Program-made: the position numbers and the translations under genes
Assembly (NCBI GenBank): GCA_018062105.1
Contig: JAGOSV010000012.1
Span: 1 to 52,713 of the forward strand
Direction: 5' to 3'
DNA length: 52,713 nt
DNA from: Sterolibacterium sp.
GTDB lineage: Bacteria > Pseudomonadota > Gammaproteobacteria > Burkholderiales > Rhodocyclaceae
The notes under the pieces: model-generated
Database searches by the model: none
What the model was told of the DNA's origin: nothing
The model's input: the letters and a program-made list of their open reading frames with translations, nothing else
In this document: piece by piece, positions 1 to 8,752 of the stretch
Layout of the letters: the number at the start of each line of letters is the position of its first letter
Numbering within the stretch: the stretch's first letter is position 1

Positions 1-257
1 TGCCAGATGACGATGGCGACACCGCCCATGGTCATCCACATGCCCGAGAGCACTTGTGGTTGGGTGAGCGGGGTGGTCTTGGCCGTTTCCCACCAGACCT
101 GCATCTGGTCGGGGCCGTAAATCAGGCGCAGGGCAAACATCATGATGGGGATGCCCAGTGCGCCCAGCATGGCGAGATAGAAAACGCGCTTGCCGCGGTC
201 AGGGTTGTCCAGCGTGTAGCCGTAGGTTGGCTCGAGTTGTGTGGTCTTGTTGTGCAT
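1..257 (-). CDS. Hypothetical membrane protein, C-terminus beyond the window
   Basis: The ATG is at 257 and the frame stays open to the left edge, giving about 85 residues. The start reads MHNKTTQLEPTYGYTL. A hydrophobic stretch at about residues 27-43 looks like a membrane segment, and the visible part ends in a second hydrophobic run. I do not recognise the family. It lies 23 nt downstream of the lipoprotein gene on the same strand, so the two are probably co-transcribed envelope proteins. Confidence 0.6.
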   Translation of the reverse strand, partial: MHNKTTQLEPTYGYTLDNPDRGKRVFYLAMLGALGIPIMMFALRLIYGPDQMQVWWETAKTTPLTQPQVLSGMWMTMGGVAIVIW

Positions 258-280
258 GATAGGACGCCTGTAGGAAGGAA

Positions 281-700
281 TTAGCGGAGCCAGCGTTCGC
301 GTGTGCTGATCGGCTCGCGAATGACGGGGGTTTTCGAGACAACCTGCCAAGTGCCATTGTTGTTCTGCAAGGTCACGCTGCTGTATTGGGTCACTTTCCA
401 GCCATTGGGAACGTGGCGGCTGTCGGGCGTGCGCTCGGCCAGCGGGCCGCTGACGATCACCTGATTCGGGTCGCCACCCACGGCGGTGTCGATGACGTGC
501 TTGTTGAACAGCCAGCCCTGGTCGCGGATAGTCTTCAGAACCGGCTCCCGTTGCGGCATGTCGGTGCCAACAGCGGTCGAGCAGCCCGTCACGCCGATGA
601 CCAGGGCGCTGGCCAGGCCAATCAGCCAGTGTGTGCGTGCGTGCAATGAGGTGCGACGGGGGTAGTCGCGGTTACAATCGGTGCGTTTGACAGAGGCCAT
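281..700 (-). CDS. Small putative lipoprotein, unknown function
   Basis: The product has 139 residues. A basic N-terminus is followed by a hydrophobic segment and a lipobox-like VTGC with Cys40, so it is probably lipid-anchored in the envelope. The N-terminal region before the hydrophobic core is longer than usual, so a start further inside is possible. The chosen ATG has a good AAGGAG Shine-Dalgarno six bases upstream. The mature part is short and polar and I recognise no domain. It precedes the partial membrane-protein gene and is divergent from the thioesterase gene. The 122-bp spacer between them contains an inverted repeat (726-748). Confidence 0.7.
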   Translation of the reverse strand: MASVKRTDCNRDYPRRTSLHARTHWLIGLASALVIGVTGCSTAVGTDMPQREPVLKTIRDQGWLFNKHVIDTAVGGDPNQVIVSGPLAERTPDSRHVPNGWKVTQYSSVTLQNNNGTWQVVSKTPVIREPISTRERWLR

Positions 701-725
701 ACTGACTCCTTCCTAGGGGCGGCGA

Positions 726-748
726 CGGGACAGTAACGATATGTCCCG
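726..748. promoter_or_regulatory. Inverted repeat, candidate operator in a divergent spacer
   Basis: CGGGACA (726-732) and TGTCCCG (742-748) are perfect 7-base arms around a 9-nt spacer. They lie between the start of the lipoprotein gene (minus) and the thioesterase gene (plus). A TTGACA hexamer begins two bases further right (750-755), but I see no convincing -10 at the proper distance. The arrangement suits a dimeric repressor site. No regulator gene is adjacent. Confidence 0.35.
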
Positions 749-822
749 ATTGACACGAAAATTTTTGATTTTAGTGGAAGTTCTCCGGATTCTTGCAAGG
801 TACTACCCGATATGGTCACCTT

Positions 823-1296
823 ATGAGCGAGGCATTGAGCGAGGCATTTCCGGAGGCCATGTATGAACGGCTGGCCTCGTACCCCTTTCATATGACGCTG
901 CAACCGCGCCATGATGATCTGGATGCCAGCGGCTTTCTGGGCTGGCGCGCCCTGGCGGAATATCACGAAGAATCCAGAACCCGTTTCATGGTGCATCTGT
1001 TCGGTGCCAACTTTCTCGATGGCACACGCGCTTACCGCATGCTGCCGGTCAAGGTACGCTATGACTATCTGCGGCCGGCCGGTTATCCGCATCCGCTCAC
1101 AGCCGGTGTGGGCGTGGTGCGCATCGGCACGGCTTCCTTCGAGATCGCCATGGCCCTGTTTCAGGATGGGGCTTGCATCAGCCTGTCCCGGGCGGTCACG
1201 GTGCATGTGGCCCACGGGGGTGCCTGCCCGCTGCCTGCGGCCTTGAGCACCTGCCTGCAGCAAGGGCTGCTGCGGCCGGATGCCGTCGTGGCATAG
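823..1296 (+). CDS. Hotdog-fold acyl-CoA thioesterase-like protein
   Basis: The product has 157 residues from the ATG at 823. An in-frame TTG 30 bases upstream is possible, but neither start has a clear ribosome site. The pattern is that of the 4-hydroxybenzoyl-CoA thioesterase type: an early Asp-rich segment (HDDLDASGFLGW), a long helix, then beta strands ending in ISLSRAVTVHV. Such enzymes hydrolyse acyl- or aryl-CoA esters in the cytoplasm. The substrate cannot be read from sequence. Placed before an amidohydrolase and an SDR and near steroid beta-oxidation genes, a CoA-recycling role is reasonable inference. Confidence 0.6.
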   Translation: MSEALSEAFPEAMYERLASYPFHMTLQPRHDDLDASGFLGWRALAEYHEESRTRFMVHLFGANFLDGTRAYRMLPVKVRYDYLRPAGYPHPLTAGVGVVRIGTASFEIAMALFQDGACISLSRAVTVHVAHGGACPLPAALSTCLQQGLLRPDAVVA

Positions 1297-1414
1297 TGAC
1301 CGGCTGGCCAGGCTGGCTCCGGCTGGCTACACAGGCTGCGGATTTCCAATACAATCCCCCACTTCACCGCAGCTTCATCTCTTGATCTTTCAACCCGTTT
1401 GCGAGGAGCGCAGC

Positions 1415-2428
1415 ATGGCCAAGACTGCCAAGGATTATTTCATTGCGATGACCGAATTCCACTTCATGAATCCGCAGACCATGTCGGAGATTGCCTATTA
1501 TCCGAACGTGCAGCGCTGGTGGGGTAGTGTGGATGGCGTGATGCGCGCCTGGTCGGGACGTGACCTGACGGGCGAGTGGCCGCACCCGATTGCCAGCGAG
1601 CTCATCAAGTACATGGACAAGACCGATGTCGATGTCGCCTTCTGCCTGCGTGAGCCGATGATGGATGTCACTGGCGGTGTGGTGTCGCTGTCGACCAACG
1701 GCTTCATGATGCAACAGATCGCCCCCTATCCCGAGCGCATGTACCTCGAAGCCAACGTCGGCCCGGTCATCAAGCGTGGCATCAAGGAAGCCAACTGGGA
1801 GCTGGAATACCTGTTCAAGGAAAAAGGTGCCAAGCTGTGCAAGCTGTACACGCCGGAAGATGACGGCCCGCTCAATGACAAACGTCTGTGGCCGTTCTAC
1901 GAAAAGGCGCAGGAGCTGGGTATCACGCTGACGGTGCACACGGGCTTCAGCTATGTCGTGCCGCAGCCGAGTAGCCATTGCCAGGTCGGCCAGCTCGACG
2001 ACGTGTTGCTCGATTTCCCCGATCTCAAGATCATCGCCTACCACGCCGGCTGGCCGCAGTCGGAAGAGCTGATCGGTCTGTGCGGCAAACACCGCAATCT
2101 TTACATGAGCCTGTCGGGCATCATCGGTTGGTACCAGCGTGCGCCGTATCGCGGCTATCACGCCATCGGCACCGCGCTGCAATGGATGCCGGCCGACAAG
2201 ATCGTGCTGGGTTTCGACCTGCCTTTCGATGATCTCGGTCGCGTGGTCGATTACATCGTCAATCTCGACATGCCCGCCGAACTGCAGGAGAAGTGGGGCT
2301 ATCAGCAGGTCACCGAGGAAGACAAGGCCAAGATTCTCGGCCTCAATCTTGCCAAGCTGACCGGCATCGAGCCGGTGAAGCGCAAACAGGGCGGCTATCA
2401 GGTGCCGGCGGCAGCGGCCGGGCACTGA
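1415..2428 (+). CDS. Amidohydrolase-2 family TIM-barrel protein
   Basis: The product has 337 residues from the ATG at 1415, with a GAGGAG ribosome site 6 nt upstream. The family includes aminocarboxymuconate-semialdehyde decarboxylase and related metal-dependent hydrolases or decarboxylases. Visible family features are VHTG (His175), AYHAGWP (His210) and GFDLPFDD (Asp268). The usual N-terminal Asp-x-His-x-His metal motif is reduced to EFHF with only His16, so metal binding may be incomplete or different. It lies between the thioesterase gene and an SDR gene on the same strand and may share a transcript. The reaction is not predictable. A role in ring-cleavage product metabolism is only a contextual guess. 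Confidence 0.75.
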   Translation: MAKTAKDYFIAMTEFHFMNPQTMSEIAYYPNVQRWWGSVDGVMRAWSGRDLTGEWPHPIASELIKYMDKTDVDVAFCLREPMMDVTGGVVSLSTNGFMMQQIAPYPERMYLEANVGPVIKRGIKEANWELEYLFKEKGAKLCKLYTPEDDGPLNDKRLWPFYEKAQELGITLTVHTGFSYVVPQPSSHCQVGQLDDVLLDFPDLKIIAYHAGWPQSEELIGLCGKHRNLYMSLSGIIGWYQRAPYRGYHAIGTALQWMPADKIVLGFDLPFDDLGRVVDYIVNLDMPAELQEKWGYQQVTEEDKAKILGLNLAKLTGIEPVKRKQGGYQVPAAAAGH

Positions 2429-2527
2429 TCGTTTCCTGGTCTGGGTCTGACCAGCGGCGGCCGGCGAGTGCAAGCTCCCCGGCCGTCGCCACGAATGAAG
2501 GATGAAGGATGAAGAGAGGGTGGGTCT

Positions 2528-3481
2528 GTGGCCAAGTGGAGTGAACGCGATATTCCTGACCTGACCGGCAAGCGCGCGCTGGTGACCGGGGCGGCCAGCG
2601 GCATCGGCTTTGAAGCGGCACGCGGGTTGGCGCAGCACGGGGCAGAGGTTTTGCTGGTCGATCGCAATGAACAGGCCGGTGCCGAAGCATTGCAGAAAAT
2701 CCTGGCGTTGCGTGCCGATGCCCGGCTGCGCTTTTTGCCACTGGATCTGTCGCGCCAGCAGGCCGTTCGTGAATTTGCGGCGCAGTTGGTGGCCGAAGAC
2801 CCGGCGCGTCCGCTGGACATCCTCGTCAATAACGCCGGCATCCAGCCCATCAGTGAACGGCGCACTACCGGTGATGGCTTCGAACTGACGTTTGGTATCG
2901 GTCATCTCGGCCATTTCACCCTGACGGCCGGATTGTTTCCGCTGCTGCTGAATAGTCCGGCGCCGCGCGTCGTCACCGTCTCCAGCCTGGTGCATCGGCT
3001 GGGTACTTTCGATTGGGACGATCTGCAGATGGCGCGTAACTATTTCGCCCAGCGGCCGTACAACCAGACCAAACTGGCCAATCTGCTGTTTGCCCGTGAG
3101 CTGCAGCGTCGTGCCCAGGCAGCCGGCTTGCCGCTGCTGAGCCTGGCGGTCCACCCCGGGGTATCGCGCACCAATATTGGCAATTCGCGCAAGTCGCTGG
3201 GCCGCTTTCACCTCATCGACAACCTGATTTCAGTGGCACTGGGGCTGGTGATGTCCGCATTCGGACAATCGGCTGCCGGTGGTGGCTGGCCGACGCTGTA
3301 TGCCTGCACCGCGCCTGAGGTGGCTCCAGGCGGTTTTTATGGGCCGGATGGCATCGGTGAGACGCGCGGCGCACCGGCTCCGGCGAAGATCCATGCCGCC
3401 GGCCTGAACGAGGCAAATGCCCGCAAGCTCTGGACGGTGTCGGAGCAATTGACCGGTGCGCGGTTTCCCGCGCTGAACTGA
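2528..3481 (+). CDS. Short-chain dehydrogenase/reductase
   Basis: The product has 317 residues from a GTG start; no ATG lies near the nucleotide-binding motif. The NAD(P) motif TGAASGIG is at 20-27, NNAG at 101-104, and the catalytic Ser152/153, Tyr178 and Lys182 (YNQTK) are present, so it should be active. The length and the FGIGHLGHF segment resemble the retinol-dehydrogenase-like or WW-domain-oxidoreductase branch of the SDRs, which act on alcohols or ketones of hydrophobic substrates. It follows the amidohydrolase gene by about 100 nt and converges on the chemoreceptor gene. The substrate is unknown. A steroid or terpenoid ketone is conceivable from the neighbourhood. Confidence 0.8.
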   Translation: MAKWSERDIPDLTGKRALVTGAASGIGFEAARGLAQHGAEVLLVDRNEQAGAEALQKILALRADARLRFLPLDLSRQQAVREFAAQLVAEDPARPLDILVNNAGIQPISERRTTGDGFELTFGIGHLGHFTLTAGLFPLLLNSPAPRVVTVSSLVHRLGTFDWDDLQMARNYFAQRPYNQTKLANLLFARELQRRAQAAGLPLLSLAVHPGVSRTNIGNSRKSLGRFHLIDNLISVALGLVMSAFGQSAAGGGWPTLYACTAPEVAPGGFYGPDGIGETRGAPAPAKIHAAGLNEANARKLWTVSEQLTGARFPALN

Positions 3482-3516
3482 GGGCGAGAACTGAGGGTGA
3501 GAACTGAGGGTGAGTA
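3478..3516. repeat. 13-bp tandem repeat, three copies, over a stop codon
   Basis: Three near-identical units (ctgagggcgagaa, ctgagggtgagaa, ctgagggtgagta) lie head to tail. The first unit contains the SDR stop codon. The units differ by single bases, consistent with local slippage duplication. No function is evident. Confidence 0.8.
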
Positions 3517-3528
3517 CGGGCGGCAGTT

Positions 3529-4641
3529 TTATGCCGCGAGCGGGCGCATGCTGTACTGCCCCAGCATTTGCGTCAGCCCCTGCATGACCTTGAGGTTGGA
3601 GAGCTCCATCTGGGTCAGTGCTTCCAGTGCGCCGACACTATCACCCTGATGATGGCAGGCCACGGCGCGGCGGGCGTAGTCATGCACCGCCTTGTGGGGG
3701 GCTTCCATTTCACGGAAGCCGGGCATGTTGCCGAATTCTTCACGTCCTTCGCCCTTGTAGTACCAGTTGCCCAGCAGGCACTGGGTTTCCGAGGGAACAT
3801 CTTCGGGGCGCAGATTGGACAGCCCCAGCAGGGTTTTGTACACCTCCAGCTTGAGTGCTAGCTCCTGCAGGTTGGCCAGCTCGATGTTGGCCAGATGCGA
3901 GGAGGAGATGATGTTCTGCTGCATCTGGCCAGCCAGGTCGATCAGGCGCTCCATGCCGGCAACGGCGCTGGCGCTGTCCGTGCTGCTGGAGGAGGCATCG
4001 CCGGCCCCCAGTTCCATGATTTCACGGGCCTTGCCGGTTTCTTCCTGGATGCCGGTGACCAGGCCACCGATTTCGGCCGTGGCCTTGGAGGTACGCTCGG
4101 CCAGTTTGCGAACTTCATCGGCGACGACGGCGAAGCCGCGGCCGGATTCCCCGGCGCGTGCGGCTTCGATGGCAGCGTTGAGGGCCAGCAGGTTGGTCTG
4201 TTCGGCAATTTCGCGAATCAGCTGGACAATGCCGCCGATCTCACCCGCCCGTTTGGACAAGTCATCGACACTCACGCTGGCCGCCCGGATACGGCCGGAC
4301 ATGGTGTCGAAATTTTCGGAGATTTTTTTCAGGGCATCCCGGTTGGTTCCGGATTCACTGGCCGCTGCTTCTGCCGCTGCCTTGTCATTGTCGAGACGTT
4401 GCGACAGGTTGGCAAAGGAGGCCTGGATGCTGGCAATACTGTCGCCAAAATGGGGCAGATTGGCGACCACACCTTCCAGCACATTTTTTTTGCCGGTGCA
4501 GTCATCGCAATGCAGCGCCTGATCGTCCATCTGTCGCTGGGTATCGGCCAGCTGGTTCTCCAGTGCCTGCAGGCGTGCCTTGAGGCGGAGATTTTCTTCC
4601 TGGGCGGCGGCAAGTGCTTGACGGGTCTTTGCTCCAAACAT
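3529..4641 (-). CDS. Soluble methyl-accepting chemotaxis-type receptor with CZB domain
   Basis: The product has 370 residues and no membrane segment or signal peptide, so it is cytoplasmic. An N-terminal coiled coil (about 1-42) carries a CxxC pair (Cys45, Cys48). The receptor signalling tip is at 144-183 ([20 protein letters not shown]) and would contact CheA/CheW. The C-terminus is a chemoreceptor zinc-binding (CZB) domain with candidate ligands His249, Cys288 (CLLGNWYY), His316 and His320. CZB receptors such as Helicobacter TlpD sense oxidants or zinc through the reactive Cys. A GGGAGA ribosome site precedes the ATG. No chemotaxis genes are adjacent, so it is an orphan receptor here. Confidence 0.9.
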   Translation of the reverse strand: MFGAKTRQALAAAQEENLRLKARLQALENQLADTQRQMDDQALHCDDCTGKKNVLEGVVANLPHFGDSIASIQASFANLSQRLDNDKAAAEAAASESGTNRDALKKISENFDTMSGRIRAASVSVDDLSKRAGEIGGIVQLIREIAEQTNLLALNAAIEAARAGESGRGFAVVADEVRKLAERTSKATAEIGGLVTGIQEETGKAREIMELGAGDASSSSTDSASAVAGMERLIDLAGQMQQNIISSSHLANIELANLQELALKLEVYKTLLGLSNLRPEDVPSETQCLLGNWYYKGEGREEFGNMPGFREMEAPHKAVHDYARRAVACHHQGDSVGALEALTQMELSNLKVMQGLTQMLGQYSMRPLAA

Positions 4642-4814
4642 GACGGTATCTCCCGGGATGGGGGTTCAGTGCGGAATGCCTTGGCGACTGTCAGGTAACC
4701 CTGTCAGCCAGGACGACGATCGGGCGGGGAATTGTAGTCCGGTTATTTTGTTCCGGGGCGAGGTTGTGCACCGGAAGGATGGCAGTCGTCTGGCTGGCCC
4801 ATTGATTCACTGGC

Positions 4815-5891
4815 TCACTTGCCGGCGGCCAGCTTCATCTTCTGGTACATCTCCTTGTAATAGGGGATGCACTCCTTCATGCCCTGCTCGGTGTTGTAGA
4901 GCGGCTCGTAGCCGAGGTCGCGGCGCGCCTTGGCGATGCTGAAGAAGTTGTCGATGGCGATGCGTTCGACGGCCAGCGGCGGGACGGGGGGCTCCTGGAT
5001 GCCGAACCGGAAGTGCAGCATCTGCCAGAAGGCCATGATGACCTTGACCAGGGCGGCGGGTACGCGCATCTTCGGGAAGGGATAACCGACGGCTTCGACG
5101 ATGGGACGCGAGAAGGTGAACATGTTGATGGGCTCGCCATCGTTGATGAAGTAGGCCTGGCCGGGAGAAGTCCCCCCTTCGACGAGATGCTGGGCGGCCA
5201 GGATGTGGCCGTGGATGAGGTTGTGCACGTAGCTGTTGTCGAGGCGCGCCTTGCCGGAGCCGACCTGGGCTTGCAGCAGGCCGGCAATCATCTGGTTGAA
5301 CATGTGGCGGAACATGGTCTGGTCACCCGGCCCCCAGATGCCGCTGGGACGGATGGCGCAGGTCAGCAGACCTTGCTGGCCGTTTTGTTCGAGCACCCAT
5401 TTTTCCGCCACCACCTTGGTTTCGGTGTAGAGATCGTTGAAGCGCTCGGTGTAGGGCAGGGTTTCGTCGCCATTGACGATGGGCTGGCCGCCGATCACCA
5501 CGCTGTTGCTGGCGGTGTAGACGAAGCGTTTGACGCCGCTGGCGCGGCCGGTCTGCAGGAGATTCTTGGTGGCTTCGACGTTGATGGCGTAGGAGCGGTC
5601 GCGATATTCCTGGGTGACGGCGCTGCCGCCCTTGAGTTCGATGATGGCGGCGGTGTGGAAGATGGTGTCGATGCCTTCGACAGCTTTCTTGACGAGAGCG
5701 GCATCGCAGATATTGCCCTGGATGACTTCGAGATTTTCCTGTGCCGGCAGTGGTGAGGGGGCGAGATCGAAACTGCGTACCTTGTAGCCTTTGGCCAGCA
5801 GCGTCTTGACGAAATTGCAACCGACAAAACCCGAACCCCCCGTGACCAGAACATTACCCAGATCGGTGGTCTTGTTGAAATCTCCTGCCAT
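4815..5891 (-). CDS. NAD(P)-dependent 3-beta-hydroxysteroid dehydrogenase/epimerase family
   Basis: The product has 358 residues of the extended-SDR fold. GGSGFVG is at 18-24, a TASNS catalytic-serine segment at 126-130, and Tyr155/Lys159 (YTETK) follow. The closest group I recognise is the 3-beta-HSD/isomerase and sterol-4-carboxylate dehydrogenase family, which oxidises 3-beta-hydroxy steroids to 3-ketones. A hydrophobic stretch at about 270-285 may associate with membrane or substrate. Because a separate ketosteroid isomerase gene lies at 42.3 kb, this protein could supply the first oxidation of a sterol or steroid. A nucleotide-sugar epimerase is the main alternative. It is transcribed alone and diverges from apbC. 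Confidence 0.75.
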   Translation of the reverse strand: MAGDFNKTTDLGNVLVTGGSGFVGCNFVKTLLAKGYKVRSFDLAPSPLPAQENLEVIQGNICDAALVKKAVEGIDTIFHTAAIIELKGGSAVTQEYRDRSYAINVEATKNLLQTGRASGVKRFVYTASNSVVIGGQPIVNGDETLPYTERFNDLYTETKVVAEKWVLEQNGQQGLLTCAIRPSGIWGPGDQTMFRHMFNQMIAGLLQAQVGSGKARLDNSYVHNLIHGHILAAQHLVEGGTSPGQAYFINDGEPINMFTFSRPIVEAVGYPFPKMRVPAALVKVIMAFWQMLHFRFGIQEPPVPPLAVERIAIDNFFSIAKARRDLGYEPLYNTEQGMKECIPYYKEMYQKMKLAAGK

Positions 5892-6085
5892 GTAAGCCGT
5901 CTCCTGAAGTCGGTGAGTCGTCGATGAGTCCTGCGCGAAGGCGGCAGATTATCGCATGCGCTTCCTTTTCGGGAAGATGGTCTGCGGTGGCGTTGCAGAA
6001 GTGGATTAAAATTATCGGCTATTCACCGAATTCCTCCCTCGTTCCCCCACGGATTCCCCCTCAAGCACCGGTTTGGAGATAGACC

Positions 6086-7174
6086 ATGAGCATCAGCGAC
6101 ACCCAGGTACAAGAAGCCCTGAAAACCCTCATCGACCCGAATACCGGCAAGGATTTCGTTGCCGGCCGCAGTGTGCGTCAGCTCAAGGTTGCCGGGAACG
6201 ATGTATCGCTGGTCATCGAACTGGGTTATCCGGCACAAAGCCAGCTCGAACCGATCCGTGCCCAGGTGACGGATAAACTGAAAACCCTGCCGGGCATCGG
6301 CCAGGTAACGGTGCAGGTGCAGGCGAAGATCGTGGCGCACGCCGTGCAGAAGGGACTCAAGCGGATCGACGGAGTGCGCAACATCATTGCCGTCGCCTCG
6401 GGTAAGGGCGGCGTGGGAAAATCGACCACGGCAGTCAATCTGGCATTGGCACTGCAGGCCGAGGGGGCGCGTGTCGGCCTGCTCGATGCCGACATCTATG
6501 GTCCGTCGCAGCCGACCATGCTGGGGGTTGCCGGCCAGCCGGAGTCGCCTGATGGCAAGAGCATGCTGCCGATGAAGGCGCATGGCCTGCAGGTGATGTC
6601 GATCGGTTTTCTCATCGACCAGGAAACGCCCATGGTCTGGCGCGGCCCGATGGTCACCCAGGCGCTGCAACAGCTGCTCAACGATACCCGCTGGGACGAC
6701 CTCGACTATCTGGTCATCGATCTGCCACCGGGCACCGGGGATACCCAGCTGACCTTGGCACAGAAGGTGCCCGTGACCGGTGCCGTCATCGTCACCACGC
6801 CGCAGGACATCGCCCTGCTGGATGCCCGCAAGGGGCTCAAGATGCTCGAGAAGGTCGGCATTCCGATTCTCGGCATCGTCGAGAACATGAGCACCCACGT
6901 CTGTTCGAAGTGCGGCCATGAGGAACACATCTTCGGGACGGGCGGTGCCGAGCGCATGGCACAGACATGCGAGGTCGAAGTGCTGGGTCATCTGCCACTG
7001 GACATCGGCATCCGCGAAAGTACCGATAGCGGTGCGCCCAGCGTGGTGGTGGCACCGGACAGCCATGTTGCCGGCCTCTACAAGGCCATCGCCCGCCGTG
7101 TGGCGGTCAGGATTGCCCAGCAGGCCAAGGATCTGGGTACCAAATTCCCGGCCATCGTCGTCCAGAACACCTGA
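6086..7174 (+). CDS. apbC: Iron-sulfur cluster carrier protein Mrp/ApbC
   Basis: The product has 362 residues. An N-terminal DUF59/MIP18-like domain (about 5-80) precedes a deviant Walker A P-loop ATPase (GKGGVGKS, 106-113) with the DADIYGPSQP and IDLPPGTGD segments. The CxxC at Cys273/Cys276 would bridge a [4Fe-4S] cluster across the dimer. The family loads and transfers Fe-S clusters to apo-proteins in the cytoplasm. Length and motif order are standard. A GGAG ribosome site precedes the ATG. The MOSC gene begins 11 nt after the stop, so the two probably share a transcript. Confidence 0.95.
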   Translation: MSISDTQVQEALKTLIDPNTGKDFVAGRSVRQLKVAGNDVSLVIELGYPAQSQLEPIRAQVTDKLKTLPGIGQVTVQVQAKIVAHAVQKGLKRIDGVRNIIAVASGKGGVGKSTTAVNLALALQAEGARVGLLDADIYGPSQPTMLGVAGQPESPDGKSMLPMKAHGLQVMSIGFLIDQETPMVWRGPMVTQALQQLLNDTRWDDLDYLVIDLPPGTGDTQLTLAQKVPVTGAVIVTTPQDIALLDARKGLKMLEKVGIPILGIVENMSTHVCSKCGHEEHIFGTGGAERMAQTCEVEVLGHLPLDIGIRESTDSGAPSVVVAPDSHVAGLYKAIARRVAVRIAQQAKDLGTKFPAIVVQNT

Positions 7175-7185
7175 GGCGGCAGGTC

Positions 7186-7887
7186 ATGACGACCGTGGGT
7201 TGTATCGGTCGCGTCCGGGCGGTGCTTGTCGGGCCGGCGGTTCCGTACACGCGCCCCGGCGTGCGCAGCGCCATTGCCAAGCAGGCCGTCAGCGGCCATA
7301 TTCATGCGAGTGCGCTGGGGCTGGCAGGGGATGAGCAGGGCGATACCCATGCCCACGGCGGGCCGGACAAGGCCATCCATCTTTATGCCCATGAACACTA
7401 CGCCGTCTGGCGCACGGAGCTGGGGGCGTTGCCGCTGCTCGATGCACCGGGTGCTTTTGGCGAAAACCTGAGCACCGAAGGCGTCGACGAACACACTCTC
7501 TGCCTGGGTGACCGCCTGCAGATCGGCGAGGTCGTGCTGGAAATTGCCCAGGGCCGCCAGCCCTGCTGGAAGCTCAATGACCGTTTCGGCGTGCCGGACA
7601 TGGCGCGCCGTCTGCAGGACACCTTGCGCACTGGCTGGTATTGCCGCGTGCAGCGTACCGGCACGCTGGCGGCGGGGGCAGATATTTTCCTGCTCGAGCG
7701 CCCCCATCCGGACTGGTCGGTGGCACGCCTGATGGCGCTTCTGTACCGGCGCTGTCTCGATCCGCAACTGCTGGAGCAGGCACTTACCCTGCCGCTGGTG
7801 CCCGGCTGGCGCAAGATCGTCGAACAGCGTCTGGCACGGGGCGCGGTCGAGGATTGGCAAAAACGGTTGCATGGCCCGGCCGTCTGA
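7186..7887 (+). CDS. MOSC domain protein, YiiM-like
   Basis: The product has 233 residues. The MOSC beta barrel carries GLAGDEQGDTHAHGGPDKA, FGENL and the conserved RQPCWKL with Cys127, the residue expected to bind the molybdenum cofactor. A helical C-terminal 3-alpha domain (about 170-233) matches the E. coli YiiM architecture and length. YiiM-type proteins take part in molybdoenzyme detoxification of N-hydroxylated base analogues. The gene sits between apbC and the EchA19-like gene with gaps of 11 and 21 nt. No molybdenum-cofactor genes are nearby. Confidence 0.85.
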   Translation: MTTVGCIGRVRAVLVGPAVPYTRPGVRSAIAKQAVSGHIHASALGLAGDEQGDTHAHGGPDKAIHLYAHEHYAVWRTELGALPLLDAPGAFGENLSTEGVDEHTLCLGDRLQIGEVVLEIAQGRQPCWKLNDRFGVPDMARRLQDTLRTGWYCRVQRTGTLAAGADIFLLERPHPDWSVARLMALLYRRCLDPQLLEQALTLPLVPGWRKIVEQRLARGAVEDWQKRLHGPAV

Positions 7888-7908
7888 TCTTTTCACGAGG
7901 AACCCATC

Positions 7909-8724
7909 ATGACGCAGCTCGACATCAGTACCAAAAATTGCCTCATCGAAAAACAGGGGCGGGTACTGGTGGTCACCCTGGCACGTCCCGAGGCCAAGAA
8001 CGCCATCACTCCGGCCATGCTGATCGGCCTGTACCGGGCCTGGCGTCTGCTCGACAGCGATGACACGCTGATGTGTGCCGTGCTGACCGGACAGGGTGAT
8101 ACCTTCTGCTCCGGCATGGACCTCAAGGCCGGCCCCGAGGGGGGCGAGGATGCTGACGAGATCCGCCGCCTGATGCAGGAGATTCCTGACCTGCACTGGC
8201 AGGCGCTGCTGCGCCACAACCCGCCGATGAAGCCGGTGATCCTGGCCGTCGAAGGCTACGCGCTGGCCGGTGGCACGGAAATTCTGCAAGGCACCGACCT
8301 GCGTGTGGTGGCCGAGGATGCCGTTCTCGGCATCACGGAAGTCCAGCGCGGCCTGTTCCCGCTGGGTGGCTCGACCATTCGCCTGCGTCGCCAGATTCCC
8401 TATTGCCTGGCCGCCGAAATGCTGTTGCTGGGGCGGCACATCACGGCGGCCGAAGCCTTGCGCTTCGGTCTGGTGAATAAGGTGGTGGCCAAGGGGCAGG
8501 CATTGGCCGAGGCCTTGCAGATGGCCGCACAGCTGTGCGAATGTGCGCCGCTGTCGGTGCGTGCCATCACCCGCTCATTGCGCGAGAATGGCCACTGGCT
8601 GAGTGAGAAAGAGGCGCTGGCCAACGAAGAAGTCCTGGGCTGGGAAGTGCTGGCCTCCGATGATGCCCGCGAAGGCATGCGCGCCTTCAAGGAAAAGCGC
8701 AAGCCGGTATTCGGCGGTACCTGA
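7909..8724 (+). CDS. echA19: Crotonase-family enoyl-CoA hydratase, EchA19-like (steroid side chain)
   Basis: The product has 271 residues with a GAGGAAC ribosome site. Crotonase features are the oxyanion-hole segments CSGMDLKAG (about 67-75) and EGYALAGGTE (115-124), with candidate catalytic Glu124 and Glu144. From recall, GGTEILQGTD and LLGRHITAAEA match mycobacterial EchA19, which hydrates steroid enoyl-CoAs during cholesterol side-chain beta-oxidation. No alignment was possible, so the orthology is an informed call and the symbol provisional. It follows the MOSC gene by 21 nt. A small UUCG-loop hairpin separates it from the Old Yellow Enzyme homologue. The propionyl-CoA operon lies just beyond, which suits side-chain degradation. 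Confidence 0.8.
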   Translation: MTQLDISTKNCLIEKQGRVLVVTLARPEAKNAITPAMLIGLYRAWRLLDSDDTLMCAVLTGQGDTFCSGMDLKAGPEGGEDADEIRRLMQEIPDLHWQALLRHNPPMKPVILAVEGYALAGGTEILQGTDLRVVAEDAVLGITEVQRGLFPLGGSTIRLRRQIPYCLAAEMLLLGRHITAAEALRFGLVNKVVAKGQALAEALQMAAQLCECAPLSVRAITRSLRENGHWLSEKEALANEEVLGWEVLASDDAREGMRAFKEKRKPVFGGT

Positions 8725-8752
8725 ATATTTCGCTGTATTTTGTATTTTGTCT

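Noticed and set aside
1364..3211. 615-residue open frame on the minus strand across the amidohydrolase and SDR genes
   Set aside because: Both plus-strand genes have clear family motifs and ribosome sites; the minus frame has neither.
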